From JAVDCA01 sp963819385 (GTDB taxonomy: Bacteria > Pseudomonadota > Alphaproteobacteria > Rhizobiales > Xanthobacteraceae): a DNA stretch of 64,000 nucleotides. Both the position numbers and the translations under genes were made by a program. Shown here one piece after another: positions 37,477 through 46,894 of this stretch; the stretch's first letter is position 1, and every line of letters begins with the position of its first letter. The stretch is taken from positions 930,001-994,000 of the forward strand of contig CAWFVV010000001.1 of the NCBI GenBank assembly GCA_963819385.1, given 5' to 3'. The notes beneath the pieces are model-generated. The model had not been told where the DNA came from. It searched no databases and saw nothing but the letters and a program-made list of their open reading frames with translations.

Positions 37477-38159
37477 TGCCCCGTGTCCATGCATTCCTGG
37501 TCCATATCCTCACCGCGTCGGGTGCCGCGCTCGCGCTGCTCGCGCTCGACGCCGCCGTGGCCCACCACTGGCCCGCGATGTTCATGTGGCTCGGCATCGC
37601 GCTCGCCATCGACGCGGCCGACGGGCCGCTCGCGCGCCACTTCAAGGTGGAGGATACGCTGCCGCGCTGGTCGGGCGAGACGCTCGACCTCGTGGTCGAT
37701 TTCGTCACCTACGTCTTCGTCCCCGCCTATGCGATTGCGGCGAGCGGGTTGCTGACGCCGCCGTTCGATCTCGCGGCCGGGGTCTTGATCACGGTGACCG
37801 GCGCGCTCTATTTCGCCGACCGGCACATGAAGACGCCGGACAACTATTTTCGCGGCTTTCCGGCACTATGGAACTGTGCCGCGTTCTACCTGTTGCTGCT
37901 GCGGCCGGCGCCCTGGCTCGCCGCGACCGCGGTCGCGCTCCTCATGGTCCTCACCTTCGTACCTTTCCGGTTCATTCATCCGATGCGGGTGAAGCGGCTG
38001 CGCGTGCTCAATCTCGCATTGCTCGCCGTCGGGGGCGTGCTGGCGATGGTCGCCCTCGTGCGCAACATGGAACCGGGAGCCTGGGTCACGGGCGCTCTAT
38101 GCGCCATCGGCTGCTATGTGTTCATCGTCGGCGCCTTTCGCGCCGCCGAGCCTGAGTGA
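37476..38159 (+). CDS. pcs: phosphatidylcholine synthase
   Basis: Pcs condenses CDP-diacylglycerol with choline to make phosphatidylcholine in one step, a pathway found in host-associated and soil alphaproteobacteria. The 227-aa protein carries the CDP-alcohol phosphotransferase signature as DAADGPLARHF followed by the spaced G and Asp residues of SGETLDLVVDFVTYV, and about eight transmembrane helices. Other Pcs features are ADRHMKTPDNYFRGFPALWN and PFRFIHPMRVKRLR. It is coupled to the DUF1326 gene before it (TGATG) and to the TerC gene after it (GTGA). Confidence 0.93.
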   Translation: MPRVHAFLVHILTASGAALALLALDAAVAHHWPAMFMWLGIALAIDAADGPLARHFKVEDTLPRWSGETLDLVVDFVTYVFVPAYAIAASGLLTPPFDLAAGVLITVTGALYFADRHMKTPDNYFRGFPALWNCAAFYLLLLRPAPWLAATAVALLMVLTFVPFRFIHPMRVKRLRVLNLALLAVGGVLAMVALVRNMEPGAWVTGALCAIGCYVFIVGAFRAAEPE

Positions 38160-38899
38160 CGCAGATGATGGCGCTGCTCACCGACCCGCAGGCATGGGCC
38201 GCATTCGTCACCCTCAGCGTGCTCGAGGTGGTGCTCGGCATCGACAATGTGGTTTTCATCTCGCTGTTGGTGGCGCGGCTTGAGCCGGCGCGCCAACAGC
38301 GGGCGCGGCAGGTCGGGCTTTCGCTCGCGCTCGTGATGCGCATCGCCTTCCTGTTCTCATTGACGAAGCTCACTGCGCTGACGGCCCCGATCGTAACCGT
38401 GCTGGGCCAGTCGATCTCGTGGCGAGACCTGGTGCTGATCGGCGGCGGGCTCTTTCTCATCGGCAAGGCCACGCACGAGATGCATGCCGAGATCGAGGGC
38501 GACGACGAGCCCGAAAGGCCGGCCAGCGGGACGGGCCGCACCTTCTGGGCCACGATCGCGCAGTTGATCGTCATCGACCTCGTGTTCTCGGTCAACTCGA
38601 TCATCACGGCGATCGGCATGGCGCAGGACATCCGCATCATGATCGCGGCGGTGCTGGTCGCGGTCGCGATCATGTACGTGGCGTCCGGGCCGGTCGCGGG
38701 CTTCATCGCGGCGCATCCGACCACCAAGATGCTGGCGTTGGCGTTCCTGGTGCTGATCGGCGTCGCGCTCGTCGCCGACGGCTTCGACTTCCACGTACCG
38801 CGCGGATATATCTACTTCGCGATGGCATTCGCGGGCGCGGTCGAGGTGATCAACGTCGCGGCCCAGCGCCGCCGCCGCGCGCGTCGGAACAGGTCCTGA
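38156..38899 (+). CDS. TerC family integral membrane protein
   Basis: This 247-aa protein has seven or eight transmembrane helices. Acidic residues within helices are visible in VLEVVLGIDNVVFISLL and IVIDLVFSVNSIITAIGMA, the TerC hallmark. Members have been linked to tellurite resistance and, more recently, to manganese export; the substrate here is unknown. The GTG at 38156 overlaps the pcs stop; an ATG at 38165 is an alternative. Confidence 0.92.
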   Translation: MTQMMALLTDPQAWAAFVTLSVLEVVLGIDNVVFISLLVARLEPARQQRARQVGLSLALVMRIAFLFSLTKLTALTAPIVTVLGQSISWRDLVLIGGGLFLIGKATHEMHAEIEGDDEPERPASGTGRTFWATIAQLIVIDLVFSVNSIITAIGMAQDIRIMIAAVLVAVAIMYVASGPVAGFIAAHPTTKMLALAFLVLIGVALVADGFDFHVPRGYIYFAMAFAGAVEVINVAAQRRRRARRNRS

Positions 38900-38908
38900 A
38901 GGAATTTC

Positions 38909-39652
38909 ATGTCGAGCCCGATCCCCGTCCTGCTGGTGACCGGCGCTAGCCGCGGCATCGGCGCCGCCATCGCGCGCCTCGCGGCCAAACGCGGCTTCGA
39001 TGTCGCCGTGAACTACCTCAAGGACCGCGCCTCGGCCGATGCGGTCGTGGCCGACGTCAAGGCCGCGGGCCGTCGCGCCGTCGCGGTGCAGGCCGACATG
39101 GCCCGCGAGGACGATATCGTGCGCATGTTCGACACCGTCGACCGCGACCTCGGCCGGCTCACCCATCTGGTCTACAACACCGGTATCACGGGACCGATGT
39201 CGCGCATCGAGGGGCTCGCGACCAAGGACGCGCAGGAGATCCTCAACATCAATGTGCTCGGCGCTTTCGTCGCCGCGCGCGCCGCGATCCCGCGGCTCTC
39301 GACCAAGCGGGGCGGGCCGGGCGGCGGCATGGTCTTCCTCTCATCCGCCATGGCGACGCTGGGCGGCGCCGGCGAGTACGTCATGTATTCGGCCTCCAAG
39401 GCCGCGATCGAGACGCTGACCCTCGGGCTGGCGCGCGAGGTTGCGTCGGAAGGCATCCGGGTGAACGCCGTCGCGCCCGGGCCGATCGCGACCGACATCC
39501 ACCCGCCCGGGCGGCTGGAGCGGCTCACCCAGGCGGTGCCGCTCGCGCGCCCCGGCACCGCCGAAGAGGTGGCCGAGACCGTCGTCTTCCTCCTGTCGGA
39601 TGCCGCGAGCTTCACGACCGGCGCGGTCCTGCGCGTCGCGGGCGGGCGCTGA
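38909..39652 (+). CDS. SDR family oxidoreductase
   Basis: This 247-aa classical short-chain dehydrogenase has the cofactor motif TGASRGIGAAIA at residues about 11-22, the active-site YSASK, and the VNAVAPGPIATDIH tail region. Residues after the second beta strand (NYLKDRASADAV) suggest NADP preference. It follows the TerC gene by 9 bp and is probably in the same transcript. Substrate unknown. Confidence 0.92.
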   Translation: MSSPIPVLLVTGASRGIGAAIARLAAKRGFDVAVNYLKDRASADAVVADVKAAGRRAVAVQADMAREDDIVRMFDTVDRDLGRLTHLVYNTGITGPMSRIEGLATKDAQEILNINVLGAFVAARAAIPRLSTKRGGPGGGMVFLSSAMATLGGAGEYVMYSASKAAIETLTLGLAREVASEGIRVNAVAPGPIATDIHPPGRLERLTQAVPLARPGTAEEVAETVVFLLSDAASFTTGAVLRVAGGR

Positions 39653-39777
39653 GCATCGCCTGACCATCGCCCTTGCGCCGGCGCGATCTGATCCTATGAT
39701 CGCGCCGCCGACGGCAAGGCCGTCCCGGGAATTCAGCCGAATTCACTGATTTGAGGCCAATCGCAGGGAGTTTTCCA

Positions 39778-40755
39778 ATGGTGGCAGCAGTACAAGTCCA
39801 TAAGCACGGCGGTCCGGACGTTTTGACCTACGACCAGATCGAATTGCCGCCGCCCGGGCAGGGCCAGGTGCGCGTGAAGCACCATGCCTCCGGCGTCAAC
39901 TTCATCGACACCTATTTCCGCAGCGGTCTCTATCCCTCGCCCGTGGGCATGCCGTTCGTCGCCGGCAACGAAGGCGCCGGCGAGGTCACGGCCGTCGGAC
40001 CGGGCGTCAGCGATCTCAAGGTCGGCGATCGCGTCGGCTACGTCGTCGGGCTCGGCGCCTATGCGGAAGAGCGCAACCTCGCGGCCGATCGTGCCGTCAA
40101 GCTGCCCGCCTCGATCAGCTACGAGCAGGCGGCCGGCATGATGCTCAAGGGCATGACGGTCGAATACCTGGTCAAGCGCACCTTCAAGGTCGAGAAGGGG
40201 ATGAACGTGCTGGTGCACGCGGCGGCCGGCGGCGTCGGCCTGATCCTGTGCCAGTGGGCGAACTATCTCGGCGCCAACGTAATCGGCACCGTCGGCTCGA
40301 AGGAGAAGGCGGACCTCGCCAAGGCCAATGGCTGCCACCACACGATCCTCTATTCGTCGGAGAACTTCGCCGATCGCGTCAAGCAGATCACCAACGGCGC
40401 GCTGTGCGAGGTGGTCTATGACGGCATCGGCAAGACCACGTTCCCGGCCTCGCTCGACTGCATCAAGCCGCTCGGCATGTTCGTGAGCTTCGGCAGTGCG
40501 TCCGGCCCGGTCACGGCCTTCGACATCAACATCCTGCAACAGAAGGGCTCGCTGTTCGCGACCCGGCCGACGCTCAACACCTACGCGGCCAAGCGCGCCG
40601 ACCTGCTCGCCATCGCGAACGACCTGTTCGATGTGGTCGGCAGCGGCAAGGTGAAGATCCCGGTCAACCAGACCTATCCGCTCAAGGATGCGCAGAAGGC
40701 GCACCAGGACCTGGAAGGCCGCAAGACGACCGGATCGTCGATCCTGGTACCCTGA
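39778..40755 (+). CDS. NAD(P)H:quinone oxidoreductase, zinc-independent MDR family
   Basis: This 325-aa QOR-type protein has the N-terminal groES-like domain (YDQIELPPPGQGQVRVKHHASGVNFIDTY) and the cofactor-binding loop HAAAGGVGLILCQWANYLGA. The zinc ligands of alcohol dehydrogenases are absent. It reduces quinones, probably one electron at a time as in zeta-crystallin relatives. AGGGAG 7 bases upstream supports the ATG at 39778. Confidence 0.93.
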   Translation: MVAAVQVHKHGGPDVLTYDQIELPPPGQGQVRVKHHASGVNFIDTYFRSGLYPSPVGMPFVAGNEGAGEVTAVGPGVSDLKVGDRVGYVVGLGAYAEERNLAADRAVKLPASISYEQAAGMMLKGMTVEYLVKRTFKVEKGMNVLVHAAAGGVGLILCQWANYLGANVIGTVGSKEKADLAKANGCHHTILYSSENFADRVKQITNGALCEVVYDGIGKTTFPASLDCIKPLGMFVSFGSASGPVTAFDINILQQKGSLFATRPTLNTYAAKRADLLAIANDLFDVVGSGKVKIPVNQTYPLKDAQKAHQDLEGRKTTGSSILVP

Positions 40756-40861
40756 GGCGGGCCCCTTCCTCAAATCGTCGTTTCGCCTCATTCTGGGGCA
40801 CGATCTGATCTCAACGCGATATCCGCCCCGTCGCCAGGACGGGGCGGATCCTTTCCGGGCC

Positions 40862-41635
40862 ATGCCGACGAGCGCCACGCCGCAGCAAGGCGACATTGTC
40901 ACCAGTGAGCCGCCCGAGCCCAACTATTGGGCAGGCGCCGCCGCGACGCTGTTCTACGTCTTGGCGGTCTTCCTCATCTCCTACGTCGTCATCGTCGCGG
41001 TCGCCTTCCTGTGGTTTCGCGATCGCGTATCGGACGCCACCAACCCGATCAATGATGGGCCGCTCGTCGCACTGGTCACGCTGATCGGCAATCCGGTGCA
41101 GATCGCGCTGTGCGCCGCGATCGCACGCTGGCGCGCCGGTGGCGGCGCCGCCGAGTATCTCGGCCTGACGCGGTTCTCGCTCCGCGACTTCCTGATCGGC
41201 TTTCTGGCGCTTGCGGCGCTCACGACCGCGATCGACGGGACGTCCTATCTGGTCGGCATCGAGGTCGTCCCGACCTTCGAGGTCGACACTTGGACGACGG
41301 CGCGCGCGAGCGGCTGGCTGTGGCCTTTGCTGGCCGCCGTGGTCGTCGTCGGCCCGGCCGGCGAGGAGATCATGTTCCGCGGCTTCCTGTTTCGCAGCTG
41401 GGTCACGCCCGACCGGCGCGGCATCATCGCGGTGCTGCTCATCACCCTGATCTGGTCCGGGATGCACATCCAGTACGACCTGTTCGGCATCTCCCAGGTC
41501 TTTCTCTCCGGCTTGGTGCTCGGTTGGATTCGCTGGCGCAGCGGCTCGACGGCGCTCACCAGCCTGCTTCACATGCTGGTCAACCTTGTCGCCACGCTCG
41601 AGACCATCCTCAAAACGGGTTGGTCGGCCACTTAG
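40862..41635 (+). CDS. CPBP family intramembrane metalloprotease
   Basis: This 257-aa membrane protein of the CAAX-protease/Abi family shows its three motifs: EEIMFRGFLFRSW, WSGMHIQY and HMLVNLVAT. About six helices are present. Bacterial members are often tied to self-immunity or membrane-protein processing, but nothing nearby points to a substrate. The ATG at 40862 gives a short soluble N-terminus before the first helix. Confidence 0.9.
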   Translation: MPTSATPQQGDIVTSEPPEPNYWAGAAATLFYVLAVFLISYVVIVAVAFLWFRDRVSDATNPINDGPLVALVTLIGNPVQIALCAAIARWRAGGGAAEYLGLTRFSLRDFLIGFLALAALTTAIDGTSYLVGIEVVPTFEVDTWTTARASGWLWPLLAAVVVVGPAGEEIMFRGFLFRSWVTPDRRGIIAVLLITLIWSGMHIQYDLFGISQVFLSGLVLGWIRWRSGSTALTSLLHMLVNLVATLETILKTGWSAT

Positions 41636-41665
41636 GTATTTTTTGCGCGGCGAGCCGTTGCGGCG

Positions 41666-42346
41666 TCAGCGCACGCAATCGGCAATCTGGTCGAAAGCGG
41701 CATGCTCTGCGCCCGCGGCCGGCATCCGCGGCAGCGCGATGATGCGGGTGTCGGGCGCGAAACGGGTGATCGTCTCGTAGGTATCGTCGAGACGCTCGGG
41801 ACGGCCGACACTTTCGCTGATGACCAGGGCCGTGATCGCGAGACCGCGGCGGGAAAGGACGTCGAGCGCCGACAATGTATGGCTGAGGGTGCCCAGATAG
41901 GTTCCAGTGACGACGATGAGCGGCAGCTCGAGCACTTTCATCCAATCGAGCACGGTGTGGTCGCGGTCGATCGGCGACATGAGGCCGCCCACGCCTTCGA
42001 TCAGCAGCGCATCGCGATTGGCCGCAACAGCCTTACGGCAAAAATCGACGAGCCCCGGATAGTCGAGGGTGCGCCCCTCGCGCGCGGCGGCCGTGTCGGG
42101 CGCGAGCGGCGCCGCGAACCGCCACGGCGATATCGCGGCGATGGCCTCGAGGGTCGGCGCGCGCCCAAGCGCCGCGAGAAGGAGCCCGCCGTCGCTGCCG
42201 GCCGCTTCGGCAGGCTCGAAGCCGGACATCACGGGCTTGAGCGCCGCCACGTCGCGGCCGCGCGACCGCAGCGAGCGGATCAGGCCTCGTGCGACGAACG
42301 TCTTGCCGACATCAGTACCGGTCGCGGTGATGAAGTAGGCGCTCAT
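41666..42346 (-). CDS. bioD: dethiobiotin synthase BioD
   Basis: BioD closes the ureido ring of biotin from DAPA, CO2 and ATP. The 226-aa protein begins MSAYFITATGTDVGKTFVARG with the P-loop GTDVGKT, and LKPVMSG and EGVGGLMSPI follow. Its start overlaps the end of bioF (ATGA at 42343-42346), so the two are translated together. Confidence 0.96.
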   Translation of the reverse strand: MSAYFITATGTDVGKTFVARGLIRSLRSRGRDVAALKPVMSGFEPAEAAGSDGGLLLAALGRAPTLEAIAAISPWRFAAPLAPDTAAAREGRTLDYPGLVDFCRKAVAANRDALLIEGVGGLMSPIDRDHTVLDWMKVLELPLIVVTGTYLGTLSHTLSALDVLSRRGLAITALVISESVGRPERLDDTYETITRFAPDTRIIALPRMPAAGAEHAAFDQIADCVR

Positions 42347-43491
42347 GCGTACACCCGCTGGCGGACGAGGTTCGCAAGCCGCTCGATCTCGGCGTCGGGA
42401 TGAGCGGCCGTGAAGGCGAGCCGCAACCGCGCCGTGCCTTCCGGCACGGTCGGCGGACGGATCGCGATGGCGAGGAAGCCTTCGCGCTCGAGCCGGCGGC
42501 TCGCCGCGAGCGCCGTCTGCGCATCGCCGAGGACGATCGGCACGATCGGGCTCTGGGCGTCGGGCAGTCCGGCAAGGCGCGTGAAGGTTTTGGCCTTGGC
42601 GAGCGGCCGCGCCGCATAGTCGGGATCGCCTGCGATCAGGTCGAGCGCCGCGATCGCGGCCGCGACGGTCGCGGGCGGCAGGCCGGTCGAATAGATCAGG
42701 GTGCGGGCGCGGTTGTGCATGAGCTCGATCACGGGCCGCGAGGCGCAGAGATAGCCGCCATAGGCGCCGATCGCCTTCGACAAGGTGCCCATCTGCAGCG
42801 GCACGTCGGCGGGTTCCGGCCCCGCGTAGGTCGAGCCGCGTCCGCCGCCGACTACGCCGATGCCGTGCGCATCGTCCGACAGGAGCCACGCGTCATGGCG
42901 GCGCGCGACCTGCCCGAGCTCGACCAGCGGCGCGAGATCGCCGTCCATGGAAAAGACGCCGTCAGTCGCGATCAGCGCGCGCGGATGCCGCGCCCGATGC
43001 GTGCGCAGCAGCGTGTCGGCATGCTCCGTGTCGTTGTGGCGGAAGCCCAGCACGGTCGCCCGCGCGAGCCGCGCGCCCGCCCACAAGCAGGCGTGCGCGA
43101 GCTCGTCGAGCAGCACGAGATCGTCAGGCCCCGCGAGCGCCGGGATGATCCCCGTATTGGCGAGGAAACCCGAGCCGAACACGCAAGCCGCCTCGGTGCC
43201 CTTCAGGCGCGCGAGGCGCGCTTCGAGCTCCACGTAGAGCGGATGATTGCCGGTGACGAGGCGCGAGGCGCCCGAGCCGACGCCGTATCGCTCGGTCGCC
43301 GCAATCGCGGCCGCCTTGATGGCCGGGTGCTGGGAGAGGTTGAGATAGTCGTTGCAGGAAAACGAGAGCAGCCGGCGTCCGTCCCGCTCCACGTACAGCG
43401 CGCCGCGCGCGGTTGGAACGAGCGTGCGCCGCAACCCGCCGCGATCGAGCGCGGCAAGCTTTCCGGCGGCGAATTCGTCCAATGAATCCAT
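42343..43491 (-). CDS. bioF: 8-amino-7-oxononanoate synthase BioF
   Basis: BioF is the PLP enzyme that joins pimeloyl thioester and alanine in the first committed step of biotin ring assembly. The 382-aa protein shows SFSCNDYLNLSQHP, GSGASRLVTGNHPLYVELE, DDAHGIGVVG and the PLP lysine in GTLSKAIGAYGGY. The ATG at 43491 (MDSLDEFAAGKL) fits the family; an upstream extension is not needed. No BioR-type box (TTATNNATAA) was seen in the 262 bp up to the divergent radical SAM gene. Confidence 0.96.
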   Translation of the reverse strand: MDSLDEFAAGKLAALDRGGLRRTLVPTARGALYVERDGRRLLSFSCNDYLNLSQHPAIKAAAIAATERYGVGSGASRLVTGNHPLYVELEARLARLKGTEAACVFGSGFLANTGIIPALAGPDDLVLLDELAHACLWAGARLARATVLGFRHNDTEHADTLLRTHRARHPRALIATDGVFSMDGDLAPLVELGQVARRHDAWLLSDDAHGIGVVGGGRGSTYAGPEPADVPLQMGTLSKAIGAYGGYLCASRPVIELMHNRARTLIYSTGLPPATVAAAIAALDLIAGDPDYAARPLAKAKTFTRLAGLPDAQSPIVPIVLGDAQTALAASRRLEREGFLAIAIRPPTVPEGTARLRLAFTAAHPDAEIERLANLVRQRVYA

Positions 43492-43753
43492 CGGGCAACC
43501 GACGTGGAATTCCAGCTCGCGTGGCTGAGGGGCAAGCCCTTGCACAATGCCGCCAGGAGCCGAGGTGGATCAAGGGCCAAGCCCCGCGCCGTCCGATTGG
43601 CAGGCAAGCGCGGGTGGCGCCCGAGGTGGCCGCTCCGCCACGTGACCCGCAAGCGACCATTCCGGGCGCGCCGGCCCTTCCGGAAGGCGCGCGAAGATTG
43701 TATCCTTACCTTCGGTTCGGGGATTTCGGAACATCCGCTTCTCAAAAATCGCG

Positions 43754-45550
43754 GTGACGCATATGCGCTCGCCTGGGACGGGACGTCGCTTTCAGATCGC
43801 GCTGATCAAGCCGTCGCATTACGACGACGACGGCTACGTCATCCAGTGGTTTCGCGCCTTCATTCCGTCGAACTCGCTCGCCGCGGTCTATAGCCTGGTC
43901 GAGGATGCGCGGCAGCGCCGGGTTCTCGGTGAAGACGTCGAGATCGACATCGATGCGGCCGACGAGATCAGCGCCCGCATTCGGCCGGCCAAGATCATCG
44001 AGCAATTCCGCCGCCACGACAATTTCGGCCTCGTCTTTCTGGTCGGCGTTCAGAGCAATCAGTTTCCCCGCGCGCTCGACATCGCGCGCCCCTTGCGCGC
44101 GGCCGGCGTCCCGGTGGCGATCGGCGGCTTCCACGTGTCCGGGTGCCTCGCCATGGTCGGCGAGAGCCAAGCCGACCTGCAGGCTGCGTTCGCTCTCGGC
44201 ATCACGCTCTATGCCGGCGAAATGGAAGACCGTTGCGACGCGTTCCTCCACGACGCCGCCAACGGCACGCTCAAGCCGATCTACAATTTCATGAAAGAGC
44301 TGCCCTCGATCGAGGCGACGCCCACGCCGATCCTGCCGAAGCGATACCTGAAGCGCACCTACAAGCTGATGACCAGCTTCGATGCGGGTCGCGGCTGCCC
44401 GTTCGAGTGCTCGTTCTGCACCATCATCAATGTGCAGGGCCGCAAATCGCGCAAGCGGTCGCCCGATGACGTCGAACGGCTGATCCGGCTGAACCTCGCC
44501 CAGGGGGTGAGCTGGTTCTTCATCACCGACGACAATTTCGCGCGCAACAAGGACTGGGAGGTGATCCTCGACCGCATCATCGAGGTCCGCCGCGAGGTCG
44601 TGGGCACCGACCGCGATCTCAAGATCATCATCCAGGTCGACACGCTCTGTCACCGCAGTCCCAATTTCATCGAGAAGTCCAAGCAGGCCGGCGTGCGGCG
44701 CGTGTTCATCGGGCTCGAGAGTATCAATCCGGCGAATCTCGGTGCGGTGAAGAAGCGGCAGAACAAGATCACCGAATACCGGGAGATGCTGCTCGCGTGG
44801 AAATACGCCGGCGTCATCACGTATGCGGGCTACATCCTGGGATTTCCCGCGGACACGCCGGAAAGCATCGAGGAAGACATCAAGATCATTCAACGCGAGC
44901 TCCCGGTCGACATCCTGGAGTTCGTCTGCATGACACCGCTGCCGGGCTCCGAAGACCACAAGAAGCTCTGGCAGCGCGGCGTCGCGATGGACGCCGACAT
45001 GAACAAATACGACCTCGAGCACGTCGTGATGGACCATCCGAAGATGACGCACGCCGAGTGGGAGGACATCTATCGCAAGGCGTGGAAGCTATACTACTCG
45101 CCCGAGCACATCGAGACGCTGCTGCGCCGCGCCTTCGTCACCGGCATCGGACCGTCGCGCATGGCGACGATGCTGGCCGGGTTCGCGTCGATCGTCGAGA
45201 TCGAGAACCTGCACCCGCTGCAGAGCGGCATTCTCCGCCTCAAGCATCGCGTCGACCGCCGGCCCAGCTTCCCGATCGTGCCGGCCTGGCGGTTCTATCC
45301 GGCCGTCATCGTCGAGACGGTGCGCAAGCAGCTCCGGTATCTCAGCATCTGGCGGAGCATCGATCGGATACGCCGCAAGGTGCGCAATGATCCCGACCGC
45401 GCCAGCTACCACGACCAGGCGCTGTCGCCGGTCGAGGCCGCCGATACCGAGTCACTCGCGCTGTTTACCCACAACGAGGGTGCGCGCGCCGCCGTCCAGC
45501 ATGCCCGCAAGATCAAGGAATTGACTGCGACGAAAGCGCCCGCCGGATAG
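43754..45550 (+). CDS. radical SAM protein with N-terminal B12-binding-like domain
   Basis: This 598-aa protein has an N-terminal alpha/beta region like the cobalamin-binding fold (FLVGVQSNQFPRALDIARPL, VAIGGFHVSG) but no visible DxHxxG base-off histidine motif. The radical SAM cluster motif is at GRGCPFECSFCTIINVQGR (CxxxCxxC), and FITDDNFARNKDW and GLESINPANLGAVKKRQNK follow. It resembles anaerobic Mg-protoporphyrin cyclase/hopanoid-type B12 radical SAM enzymes in layout only. It lies between divergent bioFD and bioA and is 39 bp before bioA, so it may share biotin regulation or simply sit between. The start is GTG 43754 or ATG 43763. Confidence 0.85.
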   Translation: MTHMRSPGTGRRFQIALIKPSHYDDDGYVIQWFRAFIPSNSLAAVYSLVEDARQRRVLGEDVEIDIDAADEISARIRPAKIIEQFRRHDNFGLVFLVGVQSNQFPRALDIARPLRAAGVPVAIGGFHVSGCLAMVGESQADLQAAFALGITLYAGEMEDRCDAFLHDAANGTLKPIYNFMKELPSIEATPTPILPKRYLKRTYKLMTSFDAGRGCPFECSFCTIINVQGRKSRKRSPDDVERLIRLNLAQGVSWFFITDDNFARNKDWEVILDRIIEVRREVVGTDRDLKIIIQVDTLCHRSPNFIEKSKQAGVRRVFIGLESINPANLGAVKKRQNKITEYREMLLAWKYAGVITYAGYILGFPADTPESIEEDIKIIQRELPVDILEFVCMTPLPGSEDHKKLWQRGVAMDADMNKYDLEHVVMDHPKMTHAEWEDIYRKAWKLYYSPEHIETLLRRAFVTGIGPSRMATMLAGFASIVEIENLHPLQSGILRLKHRVDRRPSFPIVPAWRFYPAVIVETVRKQLRYLSIWRSIDRIRRKVRNDPDRASYHDQALSPVEAADTESLALFTHNEGARAAVQHARKIKELTATKAPAG

Positions 45551-45589
45551 CCGGGTGACCGGGGCCGTGCTCCCGGGCACAATGCGGTC

Positions 45590-46888
45590 ATGACCGACCG
45601 AAGATCACGGACTGCGCCGCCGCCGACGGACTGGTATGCGGCCGGCTGGCCGCATGTCTGGCTCCCTTATGCGCAGATGAAGACGGCCGCGCCGCCGCTG
45701 CCGGTTGCGCGCACCGCGGGCTGCCGCATCGTCCTCGCCGACGGGCGCGAGCTGATCGACGGCATCGCATCGTGGTGGACGGCGTGTCACGGCTACAACC
45801 ATCCGCACATCCGCGCGGCCCTGATCCGCCAGGCCGAGACCATGCCGCACGTGATGTTCGGCGGGCTCGCGCATGAGCCGGCCTTCCGGCTGGCGCAGCG
45901 GCTGGTCGCGCTGCTGCCGGGCAACCTGCAGCGGGTGTTCTTCTCCGATTCCGGCTCGGTCGCGGTCGAGGTCGCGCTCAAGATGGCGATCCAGTTCTGG
46001 CGCAACCGCGGGCAGGGCGGCCGCACGCGTTTCGTGACGTTCCGCGGCGGCTATCATGGCGACACCACGGGCGCGATGGCGGTGAGCGACCCGGACGACA
46101 GCATGCATGCGCTGTTCAAGGGTGTCTTGCCCGAGCACATCAATGTCGCGCTGCCGGCGGACGAGGAGGGCGCCGAGGAGCTGCGACGCGTCCTCGACCG
46201 CCACGCCGACGAGCTCGCCGGCATTATCATCGAGCCGCTGGTGCAGGGTGCGGGCGGGATGCGCTTCCACGACGCTGCCGTGCTGCGGCAGCTGCGCGAT
46301 CTTGCCGACCGCTACGAGCTGCTGCTGATCTTCGACGAGATCTTCACCGGCTTCGGCCGCACCGGCACGATGTTCGCGGGCGAGCAGGCCGGCGTTGCGC
46401 CTGACATCATCTGCCTGTCGAAAGCGCTGACTGGCGGCACGTTACCGCTCGCCGCGACGGTCGCGAGCGCGCGTGTGTTCGAGGCGTTCTGGTCGGATGA
46501 TCCGCATCACGCCTTGATGCACGGCCCGACCTACATGGCGAACCCGCTCGCCTGCGCGGTTGCGAATGCATCGCTTGATCTGTTCGAACGCGAGCCGCGT
46601 CTCGTTCAGGTAAAGGCGATAGAGGCTCAGTTGATGCGCGGCCTTGAGCCATGCCGCGCGCTACCAGCGGTGAAGGATGTGCGCGTGAAGGGCGCAATCG
46701 GCGTGGTCGAGCTGGAGCGCGTCGAAGACATTGAGGCATTGCGCCGGCGCTTCATCGCCGAAGGCGTGTTCGTGCGGCCGTTCGGCAATGTGGTCTATCT
46801 GACACCGGCGTTCACGATTGCGGAATCGGAGCTCGACCGATTGATCGGTGCGGTCGTGAAGGTGGTGAGAGCAACCACGAGCGCGTGA
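45590..46888 (+). CDS. bioA: adenosylmethionine-8-amino-7-oxononanoate aminotransferase BioA
   Basis: BioA uses S-adenosylmethionine to transaminate KAPA to DAPA. This 432-aa class III aminotransferase shows the BioA-type opening WPHVWLPYAQM, GIASWWTACHGYNHPHI, FSDSGSVAVEVALKMA, IFDEIFTGFGRTG and the PLP lysine in LSKALTGGTLPLAAT. With bioF and bioD on the other strand it makes three of the four late biotin steps in this window; bioB is not here. Confidence 0.96.
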   Translation: MTDRRSRTAPPPTDWYAAGWPHVWLPYAQMKTAAPPLPVARTAGCRIVLADGRELIDGIASWWTACHGYNHPHIRAALIRQAETMPHVMFGGLAHEPAFRLAQRLVALLPGNLQRVFFSDSGSVAVEVALKMAIQFWRNRGQGGRTRFVTFRGGYHGDTTGAMAVSDPDDSMHALFKGVLPEHINVALPADEEGAEELRRVLDRHADELAGIIIEPLVQGAGGMRFHDAAVLRQLRDLADRYELLLIFDEIFTGFGRTGTMFAGEQAGVAPDIICLSKALTGGTLPLAATVASARVFEAFWSDDPHHALMHGPTYMANPLACAVANASLDLFEREPRLVQVKAIEAQLMRGLEPCRALPAVKDVRVKGAIGVVELERVEDIEALRRRFIAEGVFVRPFGNVVYLTPAFTIAESELDRLIGAVVKVVRATTSA

Positions 46889-46894
46889 CGCGCC

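Noticed and set aside
43492..43753. BioR operator in the bioF/radical SAM intergenic region
   Set aside because: No TTATNNATAA-type palindrome was found there or before bioA.
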